Below are positions 1-8,356 of a stretch of DNA of 64,000 bases, in pieces (position 1 is the first letter of the stretch; the number at the start of each line of letters is the position of its first letter). The stretch lies in assembly GCF_001874525.1 (NCBI RefSeq), contig NZ_LKAQ01000004.1, positions 434,001 to 498,000 on the forward strand, in the 5' to 3' direction. Source of the DNA: Pseudodesulfovibrio hydrargyri. GTDB taxonomy: Bacteria > Desulfobacterota > Desulfovibrionia > Desulfovibrionales > Desulfovibrionaceae. The notes below the pieces were generated by a model. The model worked only from the letters and a program-made list of their open reading frames with translations. It was not told the origin of the DNA and did no database searches. Position numbers and translations under genes: made by a program.

Positions 1-641
1 GTCCCCCGCTCCCACTCCCTGGCCATGACCATGGCGGTCAGCAGCGTGCCGATCAGGGTCATGATGATGGCCATCAGCCCGGGCACCAGGAAATTCTCGC
101 TGCGGATGGCCTCGTTGAACCAGATGCGCTGGTCGAGGTCCACCAGGCCGACCCGGGTCATCCCCCTGGCCCCGGGCAGGGTCTGCGAGACCGTGGCCAG
201 CCAGCGGTTCCAAGTCATGGTCACATAGCCGAGAATCTGCAGGGCCCGGTTGGAGTCCACCCCGTTGACCACCAGTTGAACCGGGGCCTGGCCGCCGGTC
301 ATCAGGCGGCGGGTGAAATCCGACTGCAGACGGATGACCGCGTCCACCTGCCGGTCCAGGAGCATCCGCTCGGCCTCGGCCCAGGAGGTCGTGGGCACCG
401 GGCCGAAATACTCCGAGTGGCGGAAGCGGGCCAGCAGGGTCGAGGCCGTTGGGTCGGGCTTGTCCATGACAAAGGCCACGGGCAGCTTCTTGGGGTCCAG
501 GCTGATGCCGTAGCCGAAGAGCAGGAGCATGACGATGGGAATGACGAAGGCCAGGGCGATGCTCGAGGGGTCGCGGACGATCTGGAGCCATTCCTTGACC
601 AGCAGGGCGCGCAGGCGGTTGAAGTCGAGTCTGTCGCGCAC
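1..641 (-). CDS. ABC-2 type transporter permease (3' end outside window)
   Basis: Membrane permease of a drug/export ABC system of the YbhS/YhhJ type. The GTG start at 641 is preceded by AGGAGG-like bases; the frame stays open to the window edge, so about 213 N-terminal residues are present. After a short cytoplasmic stretch containing KEWLQIVRD, a hydrophobic segment (residues about 20-40) is followed by a large extracytoplasmic loop. That loop is typical of ABC-2 permeases whose first membrane span is separated from the rest. A second hydrophobic segment begins near residue 185. The start lies 2 bases after the ATPase stop, so the genes are probably translationally coupled. The transported substrate cannot be read from the sequence. 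Confidence 0.85.
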   Translation of the reverse strand, partial: MRDRLDFNRLRALLVKEWLQIVRDPSSIALAFVIPIVMLLLFGYGISLDPKKLPVAFVMDKPDPTASTLLARFRHSEYFGPVPTTSWAEAERMLLDRQVDAVIRLQSDFTRRLMTGGQAPVQLVVNGVDSNRALQILGYVTMTWNRWLATVSQTLPGARGMTRVGLVDLDQRIWFNEAIRSENFLVPGLMAIIMTLIGTLLTAMVMAREWERG

Positions 642-643
642 GG

Positions 644-2386
644 TCAGGCCTCCTTCCTTTGCGCCCGGTGGTCTTCCACCAGCTTGATGAACGCCTTCTC
701 GATGGTCGCGTCGCCGTCGGTTCCGGCGAACTCCCGGATTTCGTCCGGGGTGCCCTGGGCCAGCAGCTCCCCGGCCATCATGATCAGCATGCGGTCGCAG
801 TATTCGGCCTCCTCCATGAAGTGGGTGGTGACCACCACGGTCACGCCCCGCTCGGCCAGGGAGTTGATCCGGGCCCAAAACTGCCGCCGGGCCAGGGGAT
901 CGACCCCGGAGGTGGGCTCGTCCAGAAAGAGGATGTCCGGCTCGTGCATCAGGGCGCAGGCAAGGGACAGCCGCTGGCGAAAGCCGAAGGGCAGCTCTCC
1001 GGACGTGGTCCCGGCCTGGTCGGCCAGGTCCAGGTCGTCGAGCGCCCATTGCACCCGCTCTTCCCGGTGCGATCCGTGCAATCCGTAGACCTTGCTGAAG
1101 AAATTCAGGTTCTCGAGCACCGAGAGCTGGCCGTACAAGGAGAACTTCTGGGCCATGTAGCCCAGGTTCTTGCGCGCCTTGGCCGCGGCCCGGCGCAGGT
1201 TCAGCCCGCCCACCTCCAGGGTCCCGCCCGTGGCGGGCAGCAGGCCGCAGAGCATGCGGAAGGTGGTCGACTTGCCCGCCCCGTTGGGGCCGAGCAGGCC
1301 GAATATCTCCCCCCGCCGAACCGAGAAGGTCAGCCCCTTGACCGCGTAAAAATCGCCGAACCGCCGCTCCAGGCCGTCCACGCTGATGGCCGTGCCGTCG
1401 CCGCCGCGCACCTTGCTCACGTTCAGGGCCGGGGGCGCGGCCCCGGTATCGCGGTTGAGCAGGAGCATGAAGCCGTCCTCGAACAGGGGCTCGCTCGGTT
1501 CCGGGTCCCGGGCCCCGGCCTCGCCGAACAGGGCCCGCGGCAATTCCGCGTCCCGGGTGACCACTCGGACCCGCCCCGATTCCAGGGTGGCGTCGACGAT
1601 CCCGGGCTTGCCGAACAGGCGGCTCTGGACCACGCGTGGGATGCCGTCGGGCGTGACCCGCCAGGTCCGGCCCCGCGCCTCTCCGATAAATGAATCCGGC
1701 GTGCCCTGGCCGATCAGCTCGCCGTCCTGGAGAATGAAGACCTGGTCGCAGCGGGCCGCCTCGTCCAGGTAGGCGGTGCTGACCAGCACGGTGATATCGT
1801 CCTGGCGCACCAGGGTGTCCACGATGGACCACAGCTCGCGCCGCGACAGGGGATCCACGCCCACGGTGGGTTCGTCCAGGAGCAGGAAGCGCGGCGTCTT
1901 GAGCAGGGAGCAGGCCAGGCCGAGCTTCTGCTTCATGCCGCCGGACAGCCGCCCGGCCAGCCGTTTGGTGAAGGGGGCCAGGTTGGTCATGGCCATCAGG
2001 GATTCGTAGCGCTCCCCGCGCACGTCGAGCCCCACGCCCTGCAGGTTGGCGTAGAGGTCCAGGTTCTCCTGCACGGTCAGATCCTCATACAGCCCGAACC
2101 GCTGGGGCATGTAGCCGATGGCCGACTGGATGTCCCGGGCCTGCCCGACCGAGTCCATGCCGAGCACGGTCACGCTGCCCTCGTCCGGGGCCATGATGCC
2201 CGTGGCCAGGCGGATGAGCGTGGTCTTGCCCGCGCCGTCCGGCCCGAGCAGGGCGTTGACGCTGCCCGGCGCAAGGGCCAACGAGACGCCGCGCAGGGCC
2301 TCCACACGGCCCTTGCCGCGCGCGAAGCTCTTGCGCAGGTCCTTGATCTCCAGGGGAAACGAAACGTTTTCTTCCGGCATGGCCAT
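644..2386 (-). CDS. ABC transporter ATPase, two fused nucleotide-binding domains
   Basis: Energises the efflux system, YbhF-like, 580 residues. Domain 1 (about residues 5-230) has Walker A GPDGAGKTT, signature LSGGMKQ and Walker B LLLDEP. Domain 2 (about 330-560) has GPNGAGKST and LFLDEP, but its signature reads LPFGFRQ. A degenerate second signature is common in fused exporter ATPases and suggests that the two sites are not equivalent. The chosen ATG lies 2 bases after the HlyD stop. The frame is open far upstream, inside the HlyD gene on a shifted frame, but only from this start does the protein match the family. It sits in a marR-hlyD-ATPase-permease operon. Confidence 0.93.
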   Translation of the reverse strand: MAMPEENVSFPLEIKDLRKSFARGKGRVEALRGVSLALAPGSVNALLGPDGAGKTTLIRLATGIMAPDEGSVTVLGMDSVGQARDIQSAIGYMPQRFGLYEDLTVQENLDLYANLQGVGLDVRGERYESLMAMTNLAPFTKRLAGRLSGGMKQKLGLACSLLKTPRFLLLDEPTVGVDPLSRRELWSIVDTLVRQDDITVLVSTAYLDEAARCDQVFILQDGELIGQGTPDSFIGEARGRTWRVTPDGIPRVVQSRLFGKPGIVDATLESGRVRVVTRDAELPRALFGEAGARDPEPSEPLFEDGFMLLLNRDTGAAPPALNVSKVRGGDGTAISVDGLERRFGDFYAVKGLTFSVRRGEIFGLLGPNGAGKSTTFRMLCGLLPATGGTLEVGGLNLRRAAAKARKNLGYMAQKFSLYGQLSVLENLNFFSKVYGLHGSHREERVQWALDDLDLADQAGTTSGELPFGFRQRLSLACALMHEPDILFLDEPTSGVDPLARRQFWARINSLAERGVTVVVTTHFMEEAEYCDRMLIMMAGELLAQGTPDEIREFAGTDGDATIEKAFIKLVEDHRAQRKEA

Positions 2387-2388
2387 GC

Positions 2389-3411
2389 CTAATCCCCGGC
2401 TCCGCCCCGCATGGCCGGCTCGGCCGTGGGTTCGAAATGGACCGTGACCGGCATGCCCAGGCGCAGCTCGTTGTCCGGGTCGTGGACGTTCAGCCGGACC
2501 TCGTAGACCAGGGAGGTCCGCAGTTCCGGGGTCTCCACGGACCGGGGCGTGAACTCGGCGGTGGAGGAGATGAACCCGACCCAGCCCGCAAAACGCCGGT
2601 CCGGCCAGGAGTCGGCCACGGCAAAGCCTCGCATGCCGGGCTTGATCCGCCCGAGCTCGGTCTCGGGCACGTACGTCCTGACCCACTTGGGGTCCATGAC
2701 GCCCAGGGTGAAGACCGGGCTCTGGGGCGAGGCCATGTCGCCCGGCTCCAGGTTGCGGCTGCGGACCACCGCCTTGGTGGGCGCGTACAACGCGCTTTCG
2801 GCCAACTGCACGTTGAGCACGTCCAGATCGGCCTCGAGCCTGTTCAGGGAGGCCTTGGCCGAGGCGATCTCCTCCCACCGGGCCCCCTTTTCCATGAGGA
2901 TGCGGTTCTGCACCGCCACCTGGTACCGGGCCTTGGCCACGTCGTACTGGGCCAGGGCGTCGTCCAGGTCCTGCTGGGCGTTGGCCCCGCTCTTGAGCAG
3001 CCGCGACTGCCGGTCGTACGTCCGCTTGGTCAGGTCGCGCTCGGCCAGGGCCTGACGCTCCTCGGCCCGGGCCTGCCGGATCTCCTCGGGCCGGGACCCG
3101 TTCTCCAGCTGGATGACCATGTATTTCTGGGCGTCCACTCCGGCCTGGACGGACTTGATCTGGGCCTCCAGGCGCTGGGTCTTGAGCTGGGCCAGCTTCT
3201 GGCCCCCTTCGACCACGTCGCCCTCCTCCACCAGGACGTCCCGGATTCGCTCGCTGTCCCGGAAGGCCAGGTTGACCTGGCGGATGTCCACGTTGCCGTA
3301 GAGCACCAGCGCGCCGGTGTCCGCACATTCCGGGCAAAACGCCCGGTACCCCAGGTAACCGCCTCCACCGAGGAGGACCAGAGCCAGTATGATGATGACA
3401 ACCTTCCGCAT
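2389..3411 (-). CDS. HlyD-family periplasmic adaptor (membrane fusion protein)
   Basis: Links the inner-membrane ABC exporter to an outer-membrane channel. An N-terminal anchor (residues about 4-22, rich in I/L/V/G) is followed by a lipoyl-like half-motif, an Ala/Arg/Glu-rich coiled-coil hairpin (about 80-190), and a second beta-barrel half with the motif LYAPTKAVVRSR. Length is 340 residues, usual for YhiI/EmrA-type adaptors. The start at 3411 was chosen because AGGAAG lies 8 bases before it; an in-frame ATG at 3441 lacks this. The stop is 2 bases from the ATPase start. A gap of 59 bases separates it from the marR stop. Confidence 0.92.
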   Translation of the reverse strand: MRKVVIIILALVLLGGGGYLGYRAFCPECADTGALVLYGNVDIRQVNLAFRDSERIRDVLVEEGDVVEGGQKLAQLKTQRLEAQIKSVQAGVDAQKYMVIQLENGSRPEEIRQARAEERQALAERDLTKRTYDRQSRLLKSGANAQQDLDDALAQYDVAKARYQVAVQNRILMEKGARWEEIASAKASLNRLEADLDVLNVQLAESALYAPTKAVVRSRNLEPGDMASPQSPVFTLGVMDPKWVRTYVPETELGRIKPGMRGFAVADSWPDRRFAGWVGFISSTAEFTPRSVETPELRTSLVYEVRLNVHDPDNELRLGMPVTVHFEPTAEPAMRGGAGD

Positions 3412-3470
3412 ACCGTAACGACTTCCTGTTGTTTGGCGCATGGCTTCAGGGCCTTGCGTCCATTGTCGCA

Positions 3471-3968
3471 TCAAGCGCCGTCGAGGGGAAACAATTTTTC
3501 GATCAGCCGCTTGAACTCGCCTTTTTCCGCTCCATCCAGCGGCGAGAGCGTCCGCTCCATGAGCCCGAGACATTCGGGCAGGACCCGTTCCACCAGGGCG
3601 GCCCCCTTCCCGGTCAGGACGACCACGGTCTGCCGCCGGTCGTCCTCGTCCGGCTGCCGGATGACCAGCCCCTGGCCCTCCAGCCCCCGGATCAGCCCGG
3701 ACATGGTCGCCCGGGTGATGCCCTGCTCCCGCGCCAGCTCCGAAGGCAGGGCCTGCCAGACCTCCCTGCGCCGCAAAAGCATGAGCACGATCCAGCGGCT
3801 ATGGCTCAGGCCGTGCGCCTCGAGCACCCGGTCCAGCCGCAGCAGGCATTCGCTGCCCAGGGCCAGCAACCGGACGAATATCTGCACCCCGTTGATATCG
3901 GCGTGCGGCAGCACGGCACGGAGCCTGTCGACCATCTCTTCGTCGGGAAAGTCCTTTAGGAAAAACAT
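3471..3968 (-). CDS. MarR-family transcriptional regulator
   Basis: Winged-helix repressor, probably controlling its own operon of drug-efflux genes. Residues about 50-125 carry the MarR DNA-binding domain, with recognition helix TRATMSGLIRGLEGQG and a wing rich in D and R (PDEDDRRQ). Length (165) is normal. It is the first gene before hlyD, the ABC ATPase and the permease, the usual layout for a self-regulated efflux operon. The predicted transcription start falls at or next to the ATG. The message could therefore be nearly leaderless, or a slightly later start may be used. The inducing ligand is unknown. Confidence 0.93.
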   Translation of the reverse strand: MFFLKDFPDEEMVDRLRAVLPHADINGVQIFVRLLALGSECLLRLDRVLEAHGLSHSRWIVLMLLRRREVWQALPSELAREQGITRATMSGLIRGLEGQGLVIRQPDEDDRRQTVVVLTGKGAALVERVLPECLGLMERTLSPLDGAEKGEFKRLIEKLFPLDGA

Positions 3969-3974
3969 GACCCC

Positions 3975-4003
3975 ACTTTAGTTAGGCTCCTAACTATTGT
4001 CAA
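3975..4003 (-). promoter_or_regulatory. Promoter of the marR-efflux operon with MarR-type operator in the spacer
   Basis: On the minus strand TTGACA (3998-4003) and TAAAGT (3975-3980) are 17 bases apart. Between them lies the palindrome TAGTTAGGCTCCTAACTA (3979-3996): two perfect 8-base arms around 2 bases, the usual size of a MarR-dimer site. Binding there would block RNA polymerase, which fits autorepression. The assignment of MarR to this site is inferred from position and symmetry. Confidence 0.75.
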
Positions 4004-4130
4004 GGGGGTCGGCCGAAAAAGGCGGCAGGCCCCTTTCGTGCGCGCGGGGCGAGGCCGTCCATCGCGTATTGCAAGTGATGGGGGGTTGCCGTAGGATGCG
4101 GGCTTCACCAGAATTCCAAGGAGTTTTCCC

Positions 4131-5321
4131 ATGCAACTTATTTCCAGCCAGATAGCGGGATACATGGAGCGGTCCTCCTGGATCCGCAAGATGTTCGAGG
4201 AGGGCATTGCCCTGAAAAAGCAGTTCGGCGAGGACGCGGTCTGCGACTTCAGCCTGGGCAACCCGGACCTGCCCCCGCCGCCCGCCATCAAGGAAGGGCT
4301 CCTGGAGCTGGCCGAACAGGCCGACAAGCCGTTCTTCATGGGCTACATGCCCAACTTCGGCTATCCCGACGTGCGCGAAAAACTGGCCGCCGAGGTGTCC
4401 AGGGAACAGGGCGTGCCCGTGACCGCCGACTGCCTGGTCATCACCTGCGGCGCGGCCGGCGCGCTCAACTCGTTCTTCCGGGCCGTGCTCGAACCCGGCG
4501 ACGAGGTCATGACCCCGGCCCCGTTCTTCGTGGAGTACGGCTTCTACTGCGAAAACCACGGCGCGAGACTCGTCACCGTCCCGGCCAAGCCCCTGACCTT
4601 CCAGCTCGACCTGGAGGCCATGGACAAGGCCATCACCGACAAGACCCGCGTGGTCATGCTCAACTCGCCCAACAACCCGTCCGGCGCGGTCTACGACAAG
4701 GGTTCCCTGGAAGCCCTGGCCGCCATCCTCGAAAAACACAACGCGAAGCGCGAACGGCCCATCTACATCCTGGCCGACGAGCCCTACCGGTTCCTGGCCT
4801 TCGACGGCGTGGACGTGCCCAGCCTGCTGCCCATCTACAAGTACACCGTGGTCTGCTCGTCCTTCTCCAAAAACCTGTCCATGGCCGGCGAACGCATCGG
4901 CTACGCCCTGGTCAACCCGGCCCTGGAGGACAAGGCAACCCTGGTCGGCGCCGTGACCCTGACCAACCGCATCCTCGGCTTCGTCAACGCCCCGGCCCTG
5001 GCCCAGAAACTCATGGCCCACGCGCTCGGCTCGGGCGTGGACATCTCCATCTACGACAACCGCCGCAAGGCCATGGCCGAAGTCCTGGACTACGCGGGCT
5101 ACGAATACACCATGCCCAAGGGCGCGTTCTACTTCTTCCCCAAAGCGCCCGGCGGCGACGACGTCAAATTCTGCGCCGCGCTCCAGGAAGAAAAAATCCT
5201 GGCCGTGCCCGGCTCCGGATTCGGCTACCCCGGCTTCTTCCGCCTGTCCTTCTCCGTGGAGGACAAGATCATCCCCCGCTCCAAACAAGGCTTCGCCGCC
5301 GCCCTGGCCAAATTCAAGTAA
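4131..5321 (+). CDS. Pyridoxal-phosphate aminotransferase, class I/II (AspC-like)
   Basis: Fold-type I aminotransferase, 396 residues, probably transferring the amino group of an acidic or aromatic amino acid to a 2-oxo acid. The cofactor lysine is K247 in SSFSKNLSMAGERIGY. NSPNNPSG (about 183-190) and LADEPYR (about 217-223) are the standard substrate and cofactor motifs, and the arginine in FFRLSFS near the end matches the carboxylate-binding arginine. AAGGAG precedes the ATG. It is a single gene followed by a strong terminator. Exact substrate cannot be told from the sequence. Confidence 0.9.
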   Translation: MQLISSQIAGYMERSSWIRKMFEEGIALKKQFGEDAVCDFSLGNPDLPPPPAIKEGLLELAEQADKPFFMGYMPNFGYPDVREKLAAEVSREQGVPVTADCLVITCGAAGALNSFFRAVLEPGDEVMTPAPFFVEYGFYCENHGARLVTVPAKPLTFQLDLEAMDKAITDKTRVVMLNSPNNPSGAVYDKGSLEALAAILEKHNAKRERPIYILADEPYRFLAFDGVDVPSLLPIYKYTVVCSSFSKNLSMAGERIGYALVNPALEDKATLVGAVTLTNRILGFVNAPALAQKLMAHALGSGVDISIYDNRRKAMAEVLDYAGYEYTMPKGAFYFFPKAPGGDDVKFCAALQEEKILAVPGSGFGYPGFFRLSFSVEDKIIPRSKQGFAAALAKFK

Positions 5322-5340
5322 CCGACCGCCAGTGACTATA

Positions 5341-5380
5341 AAAAGGAGTGGAGGCGCTTTGCGCCTCCACTCCTTTTTTT
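5341..5380 (+). terminator. Rho-independent terminator after the aminotransferase gene
   Basis: A perfect 13-base stem (GGAGTGGAGGCGC with its complement) around a TTT loop is followed by seven T. A run of A precedes the left arm, so it could also work on the minus strand. Confidence 0.9.
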
Positions 5381-5494
5381 GCCTCCGGCAGCCGGGGGAA
5401 GGGGAGGAAAAACCCTTTGAAAAGGGTTCTTTCCTCCCCTTCCCCCGGACCCCCATCCCCTCCTTTTCCCAAACTTTTTGGTGCCGCTTCGCGG
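5381..5494 (+). repeat. Intergenic palindromic repeat, copy 1
   Basis: First of three related elements in the window (others at 5669-5786, inverted, and 37294-37409). A long hairpin (5392-5448, arms about 28 bases) is built on the core AACCCTTTGAAAAGGGTT and followed by a tail with AAACTTTTTGGTGCCGC. It lies just beyond the aminotransferase terminator, in the orientation of that gene. No gene is visible between this copy and copy 2 (5495-5668). Confidence 0.8.
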
Positions 5495-5668
5495 ATGGCG
5501 GGAGCGCGTTTTATATGGCTCTCTTTCCAGCTCAGTCCAATACGCCGCCTTCTCAGCTCTCCATTGCCCTCGTCCACCCAGGCGGCGTGGGCAACCGTCC
5601 CGAAGGGATCGCGCCCGGCCAATCCCCTCTTACAACCGACCTCATACCCGTCTCCCTCCTTCGCCACA

Positions 5669-5786
5669 GGCGACCCAAAAAGTTTGGGAGGGGGTCCAGG
5701 GGGAACCCTTTTCAAAGGGTTCCCCCTGGCGGGGCCTGGGGCAGCGCCCCAGCGGGGTCCGGGGCGGCACCCCAACCGCCGAAGGC
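5669..5786 (-). repeat. Intergenic palindromic repeat, copy 2 (inverted)
   Basis: On the minus strand it shares the order of parts with copies 1 and 3: a hairpin with the core AACCCTTTGAAAAGGGTT (5696-5729, perfect 16-base arms), then AAACTTTTTGGGTCGCC. It also contains an extra GC-rich inverted segment (5732-5775). It lies downstream of the chemoreceptor gene and in that gene's orientation. Confidence 0.75.
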
Positions 5787-5800
5787 TTCCCCCATAACGC

Positions 5801-5832
5801 AAAAGGCGCGCCCCGTTGCCGGGACGCGCCTG
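5801..5832 (-). terminator. Terminator of the chemoreceptor gene
   Basis: Read on the minus strand, a 12-base stem AGGCGCGTCCCG with one G-U pair and a GCAA loop is followed by TTTTG, 22 bases after the stop of the gene ending at 5854. Confidence 0.75.
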
Positions 5833-5853
5833 GAACACACGAGCCTGTCGTGA

Positions 5854-7737
5854 TCAGAACTTTTCGAACCCGTCCTTGCCGGGCTTGCCACCGGTCAGGG
5901 CCGGGGCCGGGGTCCGGACGGCCACCGTGGACCGGGCCGTCGGGGCCGGGCCGGAGGTTCGGTGCAGCTTGAAGTAACTGACGGTCTGTTGCAGCTGGAC
6001 GGCCTGGCCGGAGAGTTCCTCGGAGGTGGAGGAGGTTTCCTCGGAGGCCGCGGCATTCTGCTGGATGACGTGGTCGAGTTCCAAGGTGGCCGCGTTGATG
6101 TCGGCCGCGCCGGCGTTCTGTTCCTGCGTGGAGGCGTTGATTTCCCGGATGAGTTCCGAGGTCTTCTGGATATCCGGGACGAGCCGTTCGAGCATTTTCC
6201 CGGCGCGGTTGGCCACGTCCATGCTCGAAGCGGACAGTTCGCTGATCTCGTTGGCCGCGATGCCGGACCGCTCGGCGAGCTTGCGCACCTCGGCGGCAAC
6301 CACGGCGAACCCCTTGCCGTGTTCCCCGGCGCGGGCGGCCTCGATGGCGGCGTTCAGGGCCAGGAGGTTGGTCTGGCGGGCGATCTCCTCGATGATGGAG
6401 ATCTTCTCCGCGATGTTGCCCATGGCCTCGACCGCCTCGGCCACGGCCTCGCCGCCCTCCCGGGCGTCCTTGGCGGCCCGGGCGGCCAGGGATTCGGTGG
6501 CCTTGGCGTTGGAGGCGGTGGTCTCGATGGAGGCGCTCATCTGCTCGATGGCGCCGGACAGCCGGTCCACGCCCGCAGCCTGGGCGGTCGCGCCCTGGGC
6601 CAGGGCCTCGGCCGTGGCCGACAGCTCCTCGGCCCCGGAGGCGACGTTCTCGCTGCCGGACTGGATGTCCTCGACCACCGCGCCGATGCTGGCGACCATG
6701 TCCCGGAAGGAGTCGCGCAACCGGGCCAGTTCGCCGCTGAACCTTCCGGAGAGGTCCACGGACAGGTCGCCGCCGCTGACCTGGGCCGACTTCTCGGCGA
6801 TGATGCCGAGGGGCCGCGACACGAGCCTGCGGATGATCGCGTAGACCAGGACGAGGATGACGACAAGGGCCACGGTGCCGACCAGTATGAGTCCGTACCG
6901 CATCCTGTCGGCTTCCTGGAGAAAGTCGTCGCGCTCGGCGGCCAGGGCCACGATCCAGCCGGTGCGTTCGACCTGGCCGAAGGCCATGTACTTGAGCGCG
7001 CCCTTCCATTCGTACTCGATGAAACCGTTCTTTTGGCGCAGCCCCTCCTGGATGAAGCTTTGTCCGCTCATGTCCTTGAAGATCAGCGAACCATCCGGGT
7101 GGGCCAGGATCTTGCCGGTGCGGTCGAACATGTAGCAGTAGCCGTTGTCGCCGATCTTGATCGGGGAGAGGTAGTTGGAAACCGCCTCGCCCTGCACGGA
7201 CATGCCCACATAGCCCACGGTCCTGCCGTCGCGCTTGACGGCGCGGACGAATGCGATCCTGGGCTTGTTGGTGGCCGGAGACAGGGTCACTTCCGAGATG
7301 TACTCGTCCCGGCCCTCGGTGATGATGGCCTTGTAGTAGGGCCGCGAACGGTAGTCCTTGCCCCGCCCGCCCGGATTGGTGGTGACCACGCTGACGCCCT
7401 TCGCGTCGTGCACGAACAGGGATTCCAGCATGGGATCCTGGGCCTGGGCCTTGAGCAGCCAGGCCTCGGCCCGCCGCCAGTCGCCGTCCGACGCGGCCTC
7501 GACCACCTCGTCCGAGGAAGCGGCCAGGCCGAGGAACCGCATGCGGTCATCGATCCAGCCGTCCAGGGTGGCGGTGACGCTGCGCGTGTTCTGGCCCAGG
7601 GTTTTCTGAACCACCGACAGGGTCAGGTTCTTGGTCCCGATGGATACCCAGACCAGGAAAAAAACGACCATGGCGAGCAGCAGCAGCGCCAGTACGGCGA
7701 CCAGCCTTTGCCCTATGCCTATATTGGAAAGTTTCAC
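5854..7737 (-). CDS. Methyl-accepting chemotaxis protein with dCache sensor
   Basis: Membrane chemoreceptor, 627 residues, signalling to CheA/CheW. TM1 lies at about residues 10-30. The periplasmic part (about 35-280) looks like a dCache_1 domain, with DYRSRPYY and a second lobe with [13 protein letters not shown]2 (about 283-303) is followed by HAMP and the signalling domain, whose hairpin tip contains [30 protein letters not shown] (spread over about 445-475). No CheR-tethering pentapeptide is visible at the C-terminus. The start is GTG with GAGGG 6 bases upstream. It stands alone, with its own terminator. The ligand is unknown; dCache receptors often bind amino or organic acids. Confidence 0.94.
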   Translation of the reverse strand: MKLSNIGIGQRLVAVLALLLLAMVVFFLVWVSIGTKNLTLSVVQKTLGQNTRSVTATLDGWIDDRMRFLGLAASSDEVVEAASDGDWRRAEAWLLKAQAQDPMLESLFVHDAKGVSVVTTNPGGRGKDYRSRPYYKAIITEGRDEYISEVTLSPATNKPRIAFVRAVKRDGRTVGYVGMSVQGEAVSNYLSPIKIGDNGYCYMFDRTGKILAHPDGSLIFKDMSGQSFIQEGLRQKNGFIEYEWKGALKYMAFGQVERTGWIVALAAERDDFLQEADRMRYGLILVGTVALVVILVLVYAIIRRLVSRPLGIIAEKSAQVSGGDLSVDLSGRFSGELARLRDSFRDMVASIGAVVEDIQSGSENVASGAEELSATAEALAQGATAQAAGVDRLSGAIEQMSASIETTASNAKATESLAARAAKDAREGGEAVAEAVEAMGNIAEKISIIEEIARQTNLLALNAAIEAARAGEHGKGFAVVAAEVRKLAERSGIAANEISELSASSMDVANRAGKMLERLVPDIQKTSELIREINASTQEQNAGAADINAATLELDHVIQQNAAASEETSSTSEELSGQAVQLQQTVSYFKLHRTSGPAPTARSTVAVRTPAPALTGGKPGKDGFEKF

Positions 7738-8296
7738 TTGTTCCCTCTCTTGTGGAGTTTTGCCCTGACCATAGGCTCAGTTCCCGTCATTTTTCCACTC
7801 CCGCGCGGCAATGGGGCATTTTTATAACAACCACGGCAACTGCTATATAGACGGAATGAACGGAGTGCTGCCCGGCCCCGAATGGCGGAGTTAAAAAATT
7901 TGGCCCCATCCCGGCGGCCAGGCGGCGAAGTCCAAATTCTTGTACCGTCCGGCCAAGCTGCAACGCTTGGACACACGAACTCATTTACTATTTAACTCAT
8001 TGTAATTGCAGTATTAAAATATTTTTCTCTTACTGCCATCGGTCTTGGCACGGTCGGTGCAATAAGAAAAACATCTTCCTTTTTTTGCACCGAGAAAGTC
8101 ACAGGCCTCCGCAAGGAGGCCTTTCTCGTTTCCGGGGGAATTCCCCTACGGGGACGTGTTTCGCAGGTGTCGAGAGAACGTTCCCCGCCAAGGGGAAACC
8201 GTATCGGCAGGCATCCCGGCCCGACGACACCCGGGCGTGAAGCCGCCCCTGGACGATCGGCCCCGGTGGCGCTGCAAGGCGAACCGGACATGAAAT
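7738..8296. other. Intergenic region without a recognisable gene
   Basis: About 560 bases between the chemoreceptor start and the ilvD terminator. I see no credible coding frame. It holds a distinctly AT-rich island (about 7980-8090). It also has a hairpin at 8103-8122 (perfect 8-base arms, GCAA loop) whose flanks GAGAAAG and TTTCTC can extend the stem, and a run of T inside a GGTGCAA/TTGCACC pair (8057-8092). A small RNA is possible but unsupported. The chemoreceptor promoter must lie here, but I could not fix it. Confidence 0.4.
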
Positions 8297-8336
8297 GAAA
8301 AAAAGCCGGTCCGGGCAATCCCCGAACCGGCTTTCT
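8297..8336 (-). terminator. Terminator of ilvD
   Basis: Minus-strand stem AAAGCCGGTTCGGG closing on CCCGGACCGGCTTT with a short loop, followed by a T-rich run. It begins about 20 bases after the ilvD stop. Confidence 0.85.
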
Positions 8337-8356
8337 CTTTGGCGTGATGCGCCCGG

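Noticed and set aside
2387..3337. Apparent upstream extension of the ABC ATPase into the hlyD gene, suggesting a larger fusion protein.
   Set aside because: The added residues are a low-complexity shifted reading of hlyD; the ATPase family starts at 2386, two bases after the hlyD stop.
3990..5456. 488-codon minus-strand frame opposite the aminotransferase gene.
   Set aside because: Its translation is rich in G, V, H, D and Q without any domain; the plus-strand aminotransferase is unmistakable.
5642..7009. Long open frames antisense or out of phase with the chemoreceptor gene, and similar ones inside ilvD (8450-10093), the PhoR-like kinase (24259-26178), purL (44742-47432) and secA (55449-57098).
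   Set aside because: They are by-products of high GC: protein composition is dominated by R, G, P, A or H, there are no domains or ribosome sites, and each lies over a well-supported gene.
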